Under the pieces are notes generated by a model. It was given only the letters and a program-made list of their open reading frames with translations. It made no database searches and was not told where the DNA came from. Of a stretch of DNA of 64,000 bases, positions 44,220 through 55,477 are shown piece by piece. Source of the stretch: Dicyema japonicum (Eukaryota; Dicyemida; Rhombozoa; Dicyemidae); the NCBI GenBank assembly GCA_011109175.1, contig RDEW01000075.1, forward strand, positions 118,652-182,651, in the 5' to 3' direction. The translations under genes were made by a program, and so were the position numbers. The number at the start of each line of letters is the position of its first letter. Within the stretch, counting starts at the first letter, position 1.

Positions 44220-45710
44220 TTTAAACTTACAAATCATGGGTTTTTTGGTTGAGGTGGTGACGTCCCTCTTGAAAAGTATGTCTGAAAAACACGAAAATTG
44301 CAACATAAATGACTTCTCTCTTTTAACGTTCAATGTCAAAGGACTCTCTAGTGCAGAGGTTGTCAAACGGTGTGCCGCGGCACACTAAGTGTGCCGCAAG
44401 ACAATTTCTAGTGTGCCGCCTGCCAAATACAAATTTGAATAAATTTATATACATTTTTGACCTAATTAATTTAAAAAGATAAACGAATTAAAATAATTAC
44501 TAAAATTAAAATAATCATTTTTTTATTATACATTAAATGACATTTACATTGGTTAACCATTATTTATTAATTTTTTTAATAACGTGCGCATCAACGTGCT
44601 TATGTGTAAATCAGTTCGTCGTTTTTATAAAGATTCTTATTTGTCATTTGGATTTATATGCAAAGATAAAAATAAACTACCTCAATGTCTAATTTGCATG
44701 GATTTTTGGCAAGTGATGCTATGGCTCCTAGCAAACTAAAGAGACATTTTACTTCCAAGCATCCGGACTATTCCAAAAAATCTGTGGATTATTTTATCCA
44801 TTTGAAAAAAAACAACTTAAGTATTATTTGGTTTTTACTATGAATCGTAGATCTAGTCAAATGATGTTCAGTGAAACTTTTTTAAACACAAAGGAATCAT
44901 TGAAATGTTCATACCTGATCTCAGAAGTGATAGCAAAACAACTAAAACCTCACAATATTGGCGAAAACTTGATAATCCCTGCTTGTCGTATTATTGCTCG
45001 GACTATGTTTGGTCATAAATATGAACAAAAAATAATGAAGATACCTTTGTCAGATAACACTGTTTCTCGTCGGATTTGTGCTGAAATGCGAGTGCCTTTG
45101 TTAACCATTTGACCTGATATTGATGATATATGCAAAAACAATAATAATTAAGAATTCATTTTTTTATTAATAAAAATTTGGGCATTAAATTACCAATTTT
45201 TGTACTTAGTTTTACACATCTTAAAAAATTAATTTTTTTATTTTTTAATGTGTGCCGTGGATTATTTTTTACGATTAGTGTGCCGCGAGAATTATTTTTT
45301 GAAAAGCTCTGCTCTAGTGCATGGAAAAGAAAAGAACTTTGTGAAGATCTTTCAAAATACAAGATATCAATTGGATGTTTCCAAGAGACAAAAATATCGA
45401 AGGAGTTTGAAATCTTATACGAGAGAACAGGAACTGAGCCAATATCATGTGAGATTACTGATTCAAGATGGAGGCTCTTTGGACACATACTCCGCCACGA
45501 TATGGGGACCCTGCCAACATAGCAATGGAGGAGTATTTTGTCTTAGAAGCTTTCGTTTCCGCGGCCGGCCGAGGACAACACTGCCGGTTATTCTAGATGA
45601 AGATCTCAGGATACGCTACGGAACATTGCAACGGATGGAAAAAGATGGGGGACGTTAATTAGATTGTTAACTTTTCGTGTTGCACATGCTTTGTCATGAT
45701 CTTGGCATCG
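44220..45710 (+). pseudogene. LINE family A, endonuclease start joined to C-terminal tail, split by a hAT
   Basis: 'MGFLVEVVTSLLKSM' and 'NINDFSLLTFNVKGLSS' lead to the hAT insertion at 44354. Beyond it the frame resumes: 'AWKRKELCEDLSKYKISIG', 'CFQETKISKEFEILYE'. It then jumps directly to the tail 'RWRLFGHILRHDMG', 'RGRPRTTLPVILDEDL' and the family 3' element (about 45675-45720). The whole polymerase is deleted, so this was a deletion product before or after the hAT arrived. Confidence 0.75.
44354..45311 (+). mobile_element. hAT element (958 bp) with 8-bp target duplication
   Basis: Perfect 8-bp duplication ctctagtg (44346-44353, 45312-45319). Terminal repeats CAGAGGTTGTCAAACGGTGT and (minus) CAGAGCTTTTCAAAAAATAA, both followed by 'cggcacacta'. 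Inside are a degraded BED-finger ORF ('LPQCLICMD', 'KLKRHFTSKHPDYS') and frame 44828-45112 with 'LIIPACRIIARTMFGHKYEQ' and 'IPLSDNTVSRRICAEM', typical of ZBED5-like hAT transposases. The catalytic half is absent. Confidence 0.88.
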
Positions 45711-45844
45711 CGTACGTGCCTATAATAATCATGGGTTGCCTTATTTTTGAATTTTTATGAAAAAAATAAACACAACATGATGACAACGTTACAAAACAGA
45801 AAGGCGTAAAAATTTTTAACTCTAGATTATTTTAATTTGTGGAA

Positions 45845-46270
45845 TCAACATAAATAACAGTTGCTTCTTTTGAAACGATCGCTTCTACAAAACAAAATTG
45901 GTAATGTACGTCACTAATATTAAATATATATTTAAAGCCATCATCGGCCTGGGACCATCGACTCAAATCCACCAAGTCCATTTGAAATCTTTCTCAAGGT
46001 AATTTTGCTTTAATGTAAATCATAGGAATTTGAGTTTTTAAAGGTTGGCTTTATGCACATGCTGTGTATTCGGAACATACATCACGTATAATGGATCTTT
46101 TTATGGTGAATTAATAATTGTTGCATAATTCTTTCAGTTTATTGATTCCATAATGAGTGGTCAAATGCTGTTTCATGCATTCTATCTTCATAGTTTGAAT
46201 ATCGTCCTGAGCAATTATGGTTGATGATCTTCATTGTAGATATGAAACAATATCATTGTACTCTTGGCTA
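45845..46270 (-). pseudogene. integrase-type transposase, N-terminal half (inverted)
   Basis: On the minus strand: HHCC-like 'HLTTHYGINKLKELC' with a degraded second Cys pair, then 'FQMDLVDLSRWSQADDGFKY' with the first catalytic Asp and 'IFNISDVHYQFC'. Its C-terminal half lies on the plus strand at 46430-47340, so the gene has been split by an inversion. Confidence 0.6.
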
Positions 46271-46429
46271 GTCCTGATCATACTTTTAATATGCATTTTT
46301 CTAACACGGATAATTCGATTTATGAATTAATTGTGGTTAATTGATTTTAGATGTCAATATCCAAAAAAATCCAAGGTGTAACGCCTAAAATTAACCTGCA
46401 TGGAGCGCGACAATTATTGTAGATTTGTT

Positions 46430-47340
46430 AATCAAAATGATCATTTTTATTGTTGTTGTCAGTCATAAACGTCTATTCAAAATATGGATTTATAAGGAAC
46501 CTGGAAAATAAAAGTGGAATCGAGGTGGCCACAAATCAGAAGAAATTTCATCGATGTTGGCCCTTGTAGGTTTCTATAAGTTCAAGAACGGTCAAATTAG
46601 AAAATTGTGTGAGGATTAAAAATTACTCAAAATGGAAGACCTAATAATCCCAAGAGTCAAGGGTTGTTGAAAGATCAAACCAGACGATCTCAAGAAGTTT
46701 ATTGAAAATGATAGTTTCGGATGACAAGAAAGAGTAGATAAAGCACATTCGAAAGGCTGTGTTTTTATACAATCAACGCCTCACTCATCCACAGATAAAT
46801 TTGTGCTTTTATTTTTTGTAGGTGTTAGTCCGTTTCAGAGATATCGAGGGATTCCGGGCTACAACACCATTGAGGAAAATACTGCAACGGAGACAGACGG
46901 TGAAGAAAACCTTGAAAGTGTGGATAATATTGCTGAATTAACAGAGCCAAACGGTAAAGACAGCCCCGAAACATATAGTAAAGGTTTTTTGTTTATAATT
47001 ATACAAAAGGTGATTAAAAATTGGATTTTCTTCGGGTAGACTAGAATTCTCTTTATTATAAAAAGATGAATAAAAAGATGGGATTGAATCGATCGAAATA
47101 TGAATTCAACAGTGGAGATAGTGTATTCAATTTATAATTATTTAAAAAGTTCGTGTTCAGAAAGTCTATGGGACTAATCCTTTACTATTTCTGCAATGGT
47201 TTGAGTATCCCTACGGAGCTGCTGTCACTATTGTTGCAAAATTGTTCCACAATTATGTCAACGTTGAAGATTGTGAGGGTATAGTGAGGAAAGTGCATTC
47301 TAAACGCCTTAAAAAGATAATTATCAATAATTAGAAAATG
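46430..47340 (+). pseudogene. integrase-type transposase, C-terminal half
   Basis: Degenerate 'VGPCRFL' (for NGPCKFLQSDNG, Asp region lost), 'NGRPNNPKSQGLLKDQTRRS' around the catalytic Glu (now changed), then 'GVSPFQRYRGIPGYNTI' and further on 'YYKKMNKKMGLNRSKYEFNS'. The order matches the copy at 35.4-36.2 kb. Stops occur throughout. Confidence 0.6.
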
Positions 47341-47539
47341 TTTTCTTTGGAATAATTAATTATTTTATTTTTTGACAATGATTGACATTGATTTCAGCTG
47401 TCAAAGGTAACGTCTGTGACTCAGTAATTGATTTGGCGCAGTGAGCGACCGAGCGCTACGCGCGACCAGTCAATGTCAATCAAATTAAATTAATTTTTGA
47501 ACTCACTTTACGGACCTCCCGTCCTTTTTCATCCGTTCA
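47341..47539. other. spacer with inverted repeat
   Basis: 'gattgacattgatttcagctgtcaa' with 'gaccagtcaatgtcaatc' about 80 nt later form an inverted repeat (gattgacattg / caatgtcaatc), enclosing a GC-rich 'gagcgaccgagcgctacgcgcg'. It may be an element terminus or MITE. Confidence 0.4.
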
Positions 47540-48037
47540 ACTGAGACTCGGAGTTCAACTCGGGAAACGGAGATTTTTCGCCTAAGAAGGATTGTACGAT
47601 CGAGGTTGCTTGAAGGAGGAACCCGATCCGCATTGAAGGCCTTTTCACTCTCAGGCGGACCACGCAATCCAACCGCTGATACTTACAAGATTCTATTGGA
47701 AAAGCATCCACACTCTCCGAATTACCTACGCCACTGTTTGCCCCCATCAAAAGTGACCCCTTTGTCCACTTCGCCTGAGGATGTCATCACGGCGTTATGG
47801 AACATTGCACCAAGCAGCAGTGGAGGTCTCGATGGCTTAAGGCCCGGCCATCTTAAAGACCTTATTTCACCGACTATTAGAGACCAAGCATGTCGTCTTT
47901 CCTTCTCACTCACTTCTCTTATGAACAGAATATTATCTGGACATGTCCCTGATTTTATACGACATATCTTGTTTTCGGCTAGTCTGATTGCAGTCGACAT
48001 GAAGGGAGGTGGTATCCGTCCGATCGCGGTCGGATTC
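47540..48037 (+). pseudogene. LINE family B, 5' part, interrupted by MULE M1
   Basis: 'SRLLEGGTRSALKAFSL', 'TADTYKILLEKHPHSPNYLR', 'ALWNIAPSSSGGLDGLRPGH', 'LKDLISPTIRDQACRLSFSL' and 'MKGGGIRPIAVGF' form an open 47606-48036 frame. The polymerase is cut at 'IAVGF' by the M1 insertion and resumes at 50121 with 'TFWRLAAKIISRF'. This part has no stop, so it was still fairly young when hit. Confidence 0.8.
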
Positions 48038-48237
48038 GAAAGTCAAGCGGAAAAAAGTCAAGTTGTCTTTTTTTAGTTTATATCGCATTTTTGTGATACT
48101 ACTAGCATCTTTTAATTTTTAAAAATTTTTTCAATACTTGACTTTTTTTCCGCTTGACTTTTTTTCCATTTTTGAAAATTTTTCCCTTATAAATTTTCGA
48201 AATTTAGCGCAAAACGGAAAAAAGTCAAGTCCGTTAA

Positions 48238-49543
48238 CGAAATTACGGACTTGGAATGACGATATAATATTCCATATCGATGGATGACGATATCCCGTCA
48301 AATTGTATAATTTATTGTTCCACCCTTCACAATAGTTATTTGTTCTTTGTTTATTAATGAGTGTAGCTTCATACACATTCCATAAATTTGGAGGAAACAA
48401 TGGAACAATGTGCTGTATTCTATCAGCTAAGGGGTTTTCTTGATCATTTAAGCAACGATAATAACCGCGAACATATGTTCTATCAAAATAATCTAATATA
48501 TATTTTGAATTTGGAACATTTTCTGGCATATTATTCATTAGGAATTCTATTCCTTCTTCCATATCTTGAATGGGTAAAAACGCAAGAGCGTCTATCATTG
48601 CGCAAAAAAATGTTAAAATTAATATTTTCTTTATATTGTTTTACTAGATGCAATTCTTGAATTTTTCTCCAGGTTGACTGTCTTAGATGAAAATAACATC
48701 CTCTAATATGTATTGTCTCCCAAATACTGCAAGGACAGCTCGAAATACCGAATCTTCAAAGTTTGCCATAATAGTTTCAAGACAAAATTCCAAATTCAAA
48801 TTATGAATTGCATTTTGAATAGGCCTCAAAAATTCTTCGTAAATCTTTCGTGATTTAGAAGGTAATATTCCATAAATAACTGTAATTGCACTGGCATTGA
48901 ACTGAATCCTGATAAAATAGATTTGCTTGAAGATACATGGTGCCATGGAGAAATTTCCATCCATATACCATGATTTTGAATTCGCCAATAACGTTATATT
49001 AGTTTTGGTGCTGAATATCAATATTCTATCAATTCTTCTATGATTATCATAAATTAAAAAATTTTCTGAATCTGGACCAAGAGTTAAAGATAAAGACGAT
49101 GGAATATCTCCGAGATCGAAAATATTTTTTGGAATATGTAGAGACAAGCGTTGATTCCTTAGTGTTCGCTTGAAAGAATCTGCAGAAGGGAGAATAATTC
49201 TGGTTGCTGTTTCATATTGAGACACAACCTTTGAATAGATTTGTAAGGGATTTTCTTGACTCGTTTTAGCAATAAGTTTTGCTTCGTTGAACAATTTCAT
49301 CAGTTTTATTTGACTTTCGTCAAATTCGTGATTGTGAGAAATTCCTTCTTTGGGAAATTCAAAATTATGATCTGTTCTTAGGCTTCCTCTGCATCCTTGT
49401 GAAGATTTTTTCACACATTTAAAAATTATATAGTTTTTTGTCACCGAGTGCTTTGTATACATAAAACCCTTAAAACAAATTTTCTTTCCTCCTTTGTTAG
49501 TTGATATTATCTCCATTTTGTCTCTTATTTTTGCGGCAAGCAT
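48238..49543 (-). pseudogene. FLYWCH/MULE transposase of M1 (one frameshift, C-terminal truncation)
   Basis: The minus-strand start at 49543 begins 'MLAAKIRDKMEIIS'. A FLYWCH-type finger follows (about residues 10-70; 'KNYIIFKCVKKSSQGCRGSL', 'GISHNHEF'), then the MULE core with 'SWYMDGNFSMAPCIFKQIYF' (first Asp), 'IYGILPSKSRKIYEEF' and 'LETIMANFED'. A one-base deletion near 48715, relative to the copy at 63.4 kb, shifts the frame before 'GCYFHLRQS'. The rest continues to 'RTNNYCEGWNNKLYNLTGYR'. The last residues run straight into the left TIR, so the C-terminus seen in the other copy is missing. Related to, but distinct from, M2. Confidence 0.88.
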
Positions 49544-49644
49544 AATATTTAAAATACGCCTAATTATAACCTTAAAATCCGTATATTGATTAAGTCAAAA
49601 AGATTAAACCAAAGCGAAAAAAGTTAAGTCAATTTTATTATATT

Positions 49645-49850
49645 AGGAATCCTTGGCCCCCAAGCAGATGAATTGGTTTGTAAGATCGGCTCCATGATTC
49701 AAGCTGTGACCAAGGATCCGCGAGAGACTAGTTGGTTCTGAGAACGTATCTCGTTGGCTATTGTTAGGGGAAATAGCATGGCCATTCAGATGCCTTAATT
49801 TAATTTTTATTCATTTGATAATAAAAAAAAAATTTTATTATTACCTTGGA
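49645..49850 (+). mobile_element. LINE B 3' end carried inside MULE M1
   Basis: Encodes 'LGPQADELVCKIGSMIQAV' and 'ISLAIVRGNSMA', stop at 49798, then an AT-rich tail; compare 'LKEIGGKLAHRKKDV...IGIAVVRGNAYSV' at 26 kb. It is bracketed by direct repeats of about 43 bp (49588-49632 and 49862-49904: gatt(t)a-gtcaaa...ccaaagcggaaaaaa). The same segment is in the second M1 copy at 62830-63025. Confidence 0.8.
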
Positions 49851-49889
49851 ATTCTTAAATTGATTTAGTCAAAGCGATTATACCAAAGC

Positions 49890-49939
49890 GGAAAAAAAGT
49901 CAAGTCCGTGATTTCGTTAGCGGACTTGACTTTTTTTCC
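49890..49939. repeat. perfect 19-bp hairpin at the inner edge of the M1 TIR
   Basis: Arms ggaaaaaaagtcaagtccg (49890-49908) and its exact complement (49921-49939) with a 12-nt loop. The same hairpin occurs at 62731-62780 in the second copy. It may fold in single strands or bind the transposase; function unknown. Confidence 0.9.
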
Positions 49940-50120
49940 ATTTGCGCTAAATTTCGAAAATTTATAAGGGAAAAATTTTCAAAAATAGAAAAAAAGTCAA
50001 GCGGAAAAAAATCAAATATTGAAAAAATTTTTAAAAATCAAAAGATGCTAGTAGTATCACAAAAATGCGATATAAACTAAAAAAAGACGACTTGACTTTT
50101 TTTCCGCACTCCTCGGATTC

Positions 50121-51490
50121 ACCTTCTGGAGACTAGCAGCCAAGATTATTTCCAGATTTTCTACGTCAATCTTGTCAAAATCCTTACTTCCCAGTCAAGT
50201 TGGAGTTATAGTTCGTCTTGGATGTGAGGCAGCCGTTCACTCCGTAAGGACATTCAGGAACCGCAGCATTTAGACTTTAAAAGGCACATTATGGTAAAGC
50301 TGGACATCAAAAACGCTTTTAACAATTTAAGAAGAAACTGCATTCTGGAGGCCTGCAAAGAAAGATGTCCATACATATTTGAACTGGTCAATTATTCATA
50401 CGGAAAGCCTACATCTCTATTGCACGGGGATTTCATGGTTCCATCGTCCTCAGGTGTTCAACAGGGCGACCCCCTCGGACCACTGCTGTTCTTCAAAATT
50501 GAGAGGATTACGAAGCTCTCTAGATGCCCACTCAACATCTGGTACCTCGATGACGATGTCTTAGGAAGTCTCCCGGAGATAGTCTTTCAGGAGTTAGAAG
50601 TACTCTTCCCCGCGTTGTTCGAGGTGGGTCTTGAATTGAGTACAACGATATGTGAAATAAAAAAATGTGTTCTTGCTGACGATGACTTCTCTTCAATTGT
50701 TCCAAAATTTTACTCCTTGTTTCCTGGTGGGATTTCGACCCCTGAAAACGAATTGATTTTTCTTGGATCCCCGATCACTAGGAATGCGATGAAGCATGTC
50801 CTCCTTGACAAAAACAACTCCTATGCGAATCGCTGGACAGATTACAGCTACTTGACTCACACTCAGCACTATTCCTCATGAAAAGAAGTCTTAACATTCA
50901 GAGAATCGCCTATTTACTCAGGACAGCCCCGTACTATTTCCAACTGGAACAGCTTGAGCACTTTGATTTGTCTTTTCTCGGGTCGACGGAGCAAATATTA
51001 AAATGTCAAATTCGACGATGCTACATGGGAAGCAAGCTACACTCCCAGTTAGATTTGAGAGTCTTGGAATCCGTCGTACTTTGGACGTTTCACTTCGAGC
51101 ACATCTGTCTTCACTCACGGCCTGCCAACCTTTGGTCGGGAGGATTCTACACTTCCTACCCGAATTCTCAATTGACCAAGACATAATCCACGCACGAGAA
51201 GCCTGGAATGCCACCAACCTCCCCCTGCCTCCTTCACAAGACTGCAAGCGAAACCTGGACAATTTATTGTGTTGGAAATCATATGGACTCCTACTGGAAT
51301 CAGCCAATCAGCACCGACGCGCTTGTTTGCTTTCGGGGGCTTTTCCTGAGAGCAAAGCTTGGCTAAACGCCATCCCAAATAGAGCTCTGGGCACCTTTCT
51401 GGATAATGAATGCTTCCAATGCATTGTGCCCACAATGATTGGCCTCATGAATCTCCCGATTTATTATTTTCATTTCTTCTATTTTAGTGG
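50121..51490 (+). pseudogene. LINE family B, 3' part after MULE M1
   Basis: Continues the polymerase: 'TFWRLAAKIISRF', 'MVKLDIKNAFNNLRRN' (catalytic A box), 'SSGVQQGDPLGPLLF' and 'LNIWYLDDDVLGSLPE' (YLDD intact), 'ENELIFLGSPITRN', then a stop at 50881 and the C-terminal part 'SANQHRRACLLSGAFPESKA' and 'NRALGTFLDNE'. It breaks off at about 51440, before the zinc-ribbon and RPDG/WD nuclease-like blocks. The catalytic RT residues survive. Confidence 0.8.
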
Positions 51491-51779
51491 AAACAATTAC
51501 GAGCTTATGTAGACCGTTTACATCCTTAAAATACAATTTCCCCTCATTAATTATGAAATTTTCCGCTTTCTTTTTGAGTAGATGCTTCTAATCCTTGGGA
51601 AGATCGACATCCTCATTATCAAGTAAAGATTTAAAATTTATATTCATCTTGATCTTTCACAAACAAACGCTGGTGTGTTTCTTAGCATCTTTTCCTCCGC
51701 AAGATTGGAAAACTCTACAGCCTTAAATTAAATTTATAGAACCTTTCTTTTTTGGTCAATGGTTCAAAAAGTTAGCACA
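51491..51779. other. no gene recognised
   Basis: Spacer or LINE leader with no recognisable motif. Confidence 0.3.
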
Positions 51780-52945
51780 AAAATTTAAAAGAGCTGCAGT
51801 GAAAGCCACAACGATGAAAGCCAGTAACTCTTCTCGTCCTCCAGGAAGTGCTACAGATGAGTCATTCTCTTTGGATACAAGGCAGAACCTATTAAACCAG
51901 CGAATGTTCTTACAAAACACGACCCCACTAAAATGTCCAAACCTACGGATGAACCAATGAAAGCTGATCCTTTAAAGTACAAGACTATATTAATCACAGT
52001 GGATTCTTCTACGAGTGCGATAAAGATTGCAAACCTTAGTTAACTTTGATGTAATAGATTTTTTATACTATGACCAATACGGATCTATGAGGATGAACCA
52101 CAGAAGACCAGACAACTCCCACGTGGCCACCTATTTGGAGGCTGTAAATGAGACCTGTCCTTTTGGTCATGACAATCACCGTTTCAAGACAATCTCAACA
52201 AAACCGTCTGAGATTCTCCTCAGGAACCTTCCCTTCTGGGTGAAGGAGAACCCTCTTGGACTACCTACAGGAGATGGCTCCCTCAGTCACGGAGGTTACC
52301 CGAATGACCAGAGGATCATAAGCCATGCCAATGGTGAAGGCCTCGATCAATAGTAAATCGGAGGCCACATCACTAATACGCTGTGGTTTCTACATCGGAA
52401 CGAACAAGATCTCTTGTGAGTGGATGAGAAGAGGACCGCCGATCTGCTACAACTGTCAGCAGGTCCGTCACTTTGCATACCATTGCACGGGAAAGAAGAA
52501 ATGCTTCTGTTTCGCGGGAGAGCATGACACCCCCAGGTGCAATGCGGATCTGGGTCTTGAACCTAAGTATGTTAACTGCGGATCAGCAAAACACGGTGCA
52601 ATATATGGAAGATGCCCTGTGCTCATGAAGGCCAGGCGAAAGTTAAATCACCAAATCAACAAAACGGAACCAAAACAGATGAGTGTTATACCCAACAAAG
52701 TGGAACCGCTAGCCCAAAAAAGAATAATTAGCCCAAGGATTAACAAGAATGAAGCTGCTCCTCTTGCACGAGAGTCGGCCTGGCTACCCTGCGAAAAGTT
52801 ATCAGGGAGAACTAAAAAAGAACTGGAGGAAATAATATCAAGACTGAAGGAACTAAGCGGCATACTCGTGGATGGATTTACGAAGAATGGTGGACCTGGC
52901 CATGGAGAGCCCGGGCCACCAACAAGAAAATTGAAAAAAACCTGA
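51780..52945 (+). pseudogene. LINE ORF1 (gag-like) with zinc knuckles
   Basis: Frame 52027-52353 has 'KPSEILLRNLPFWVKENP', and after a frameshift near 52330 frame 52325-52945 has 'MRRGPPICYNCQQVRHFAYH' (CCHC: CYNCxxxxHxxxxC), 'KCFCFAGEHDTPRC' and a third degenerate knuckle, then a basic, charged C-terminus ('RTKKELEEIISRLKEL' coiled-coil-like). ORF1 proteins of this kind coat LINE RNA. It is followed by 'LKIVLVNARSL', the usual opening of an APE endonuclease ORF, which is cut short by the R4-like LINE. Confidence 0.75.
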
Positions 52946-53099
52946 AGATAGTGCTAGTGAACGCCCGATCCCTGAGGAAGAGTTCGTTAAGAACATTATT
53001 CACTATACTCCGAATTGGAAGAGCTCTGGCTGTGATTAAGTACATGGATTTTATGTCAAGAAATTTAATTCTCTTCATAGTTATCTGAGTGGAGAGATT

Positions 53100-55326
53100 A
53101 TCAAGATAGTGAGTGGTGAATATTGCCTGGAAGAATGGTTCTATACTGGGATTACGTACCTCATTCCGAAAAAAGAAGACTGCTGTTCTCCGAATGACTT
53201 ACGACCAATTACGTGCATGCCTATATTGTACAAACTTGTCACAAAATGTGTTAATACAAAACTTACGGATTATATTAAAGGGTTCAATCTTATCTCGGAT
53301 AATGCTTGGAGCAAGAAGGCAGTGCCAAGGTGCAAAGGAGCAGGCTTTAATAAATCAGTGTGTTAATGCTGAACATGGAAATAGCTTATCCACAACATGG
53401 ATCGATGTGAAGAAGGCTTTCGATTCTGTCAATCATGAATTTTTGTGTCGGGTTCTTGATAGCTCTGGAGTTCCTGAATGGATTGTGAAGTTTATCAAGA
53501 ATCTAATAAGCAAGTGGAATGTTATTTTGAACCTTAACAAAAAAGAATTGGAAAGATCAAACTCGGGAGAGGAATCTTGCAAGGAGACTCACTCTCTCCT
53601 CAGCTGTTTACTCTGGTAATGGACCCACTAAGCCGAATATTAAATATAAAATTCCCGAAGATATGTTGTATTGATCAGAGTGATCCATCTATTGTGACAT
53701 ATGCGACTAACCATTTTCTTTTTATTGACGACCTGAAAATAATTGCCGAATATGAAGATACTATTCTAAAAATGATGGAGGATATTGATGAATATCTGGG
53801 TGTTGTTGGCCTTAAAAGAAACTGTGAAAAGTCTGCAACTAATCTGAAATGTCCCAAAGATACAAGTTATCTGGATGGTTGTGAGGGATATCGCTATCTT
53901 AAGTGTTAGAAGATAAAGGGAGTAAGTTATGAAAGACAAAGTTATGGAAAAAATTGCTGAAAATGTGAAGAAAAGGATAGAGATGCTGGCGAATTCGAAA
54001 TTAAACGCTGTAAACTTGTTTAAAGCGATAAATGAATACACACTCTCGCTATATAATTATTACATTACGACATTGAACAACGTGAATTCGAAGCTATTGA
54101 TTTAGAAATCCGGCGTATACTCTCTAACTTACGATTGAATTAAAACCTGCTAACAAAAAAAGACTATATCTCAGCAGGTTTGGAAGAGGATTAACCTCAA
54201 TTTCTGATAAGAGTGAATGCATGTTATTTCAATTTTTGACCGACCTTGAGAGGAAATCTTCCATGTGTCTTCGAAGGGCAGGAATCTTGCGGGTCTTAAA
54301 ACAAAGGAAAACACATATGACCACTATCGCAAGATTTATTGCACTCAAATACAATGTGGATGACCTATCTAACTTGAACACTGACAATATAAAGGAAAAT
54401 CAAAAGAAGAATTATTTGGAAAAGACTAATCAGAAATTGCTTCATTCAATTATATTTAAGTGTTTTGAAAATACGAATTTCGATATCAATGGATCAACAG
54501 AATGGCTTACTGGAGGGAAACAATAGTCCGAGGTCGGAAGCAATGTACTGCATGATACAGGATCGGAATCTGTTCTTTGAAGAGATGAAAGCAAATTGCA
54601 GTCATTGTGGTATGGCCAAAAAAGTGTGGTGTACCAGAATGCTTAGCGGTGCGTATATGCGGCGCATAACAAAGTTGTAAGATGTATACACCTACAACTA
54701 TGTCATCAATTTGGAATAAAAAGAACCAAGAGGGTAAAGACGCATACAGTCCAATCGATTGTGTCAAACAGTAAAATTGAAATACGAGTCGATACAACAC
54801 TACAAACGGATATACAAAATAAAAATAACAAACCTGATATTTTCGTACACGATAAATCCAAAAACGAAATAATAATAATAAGTAGGATCACTTCCCAAGA
54901 TTTGCTAAAACATGTTGAAGTGGAAAACTCCACAAATACGACCTTCTGCAGGGGAACTATCACAAATTCACAAGGCCAAGGTGATAATAATTCCGATTGT
55001 TTTGACATGGGATGGAGTAGTAACAAAGTACTACAAGTCCTATATGGAAAGACTCAACGTGGATGTCTCTACAAGGGCGTACATCCAATCAATGACGATG
55101 AAAAAAACTTTAGAGAGCATGATAATCGAGAAAGACATGGGCTGAAAGTTGATAACTATGATGAGGTTATCTCAAGAGGCTCTGAACTCGGAGGTGACGT
55201 AGATGAGGAACCAAGAGAAACAGCTATTTTGTCAAGTGATTTTCTTTCTCAAGTGGTATACGAGGGGAACAGTGATGGTGATACAAAGGGCCAATGCCCA
55301 AAAAGGAGAAGAATTCAGCTTGCATA
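53100..55326 (+). pseudogene. R4/Dong-like LINE, longest copy
   Basis: Starts with 'GITYLIPKKEDCCSPNDLRP', 'ITCMPILYKLVTKCVN', then 'TTWIDVKKAFDSVNHEFLCR' (catalytic A), 'MQGDSLSPQLFTLVMDPLSR' and 'NHFLFIDDLKIIAEYED' (FIDD again), 'CEKSATNLK'. The C-terminal half has a zinc finger remnant 'NCSHCGMAKK', 'NKPDIFVHDKSKNEI', and 'IIISRITSQD' where the 19.3-kb copy has IIEVGITSQD, so the acidic residue of the nuclease is lost. It ends with 'VLTWDGVVTKYYKSYMERL' and a charged tail. Multiple frameshifts. Confidence 0.82.
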
Positions 55327-55477
55327 GTGTTAATTAATTACAATTGATTTTCTTTATTCGATTTTTAATAATTAGTAAAATTTTAACTTATTTTAAAACA
55401 AAATTATCAATAATTCCAAAAAATCGTTGAAATAAGTACAATTGAAAATAAAATTACAACAAACTAACATTTAAAAT

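Larger units (their letters stand above)
48038..50112. mobile_element. MULE-type transposon M1 (2075 bp) with TIRs and 8-bp target duplication
   Basis: Flanked by tcggattc (48030-48037, 50113-50120). The inverted repeats are about 200 bp (48038-48235 and 49913-50112), rich in 'ggaaaaaaagtcaag' and 'cttgactttttttcc' motifs, and include 'agtttatatcgcatttttgtg'. It carries a FLYWCH/MULE transposase on the minus strand and, between its start codon and the right TIR, a captured LINE B 3' end (49645-49850). Its host, a family B LINE, joins seamlessly when the element and one repeat are removed. Confidence 0.92.
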
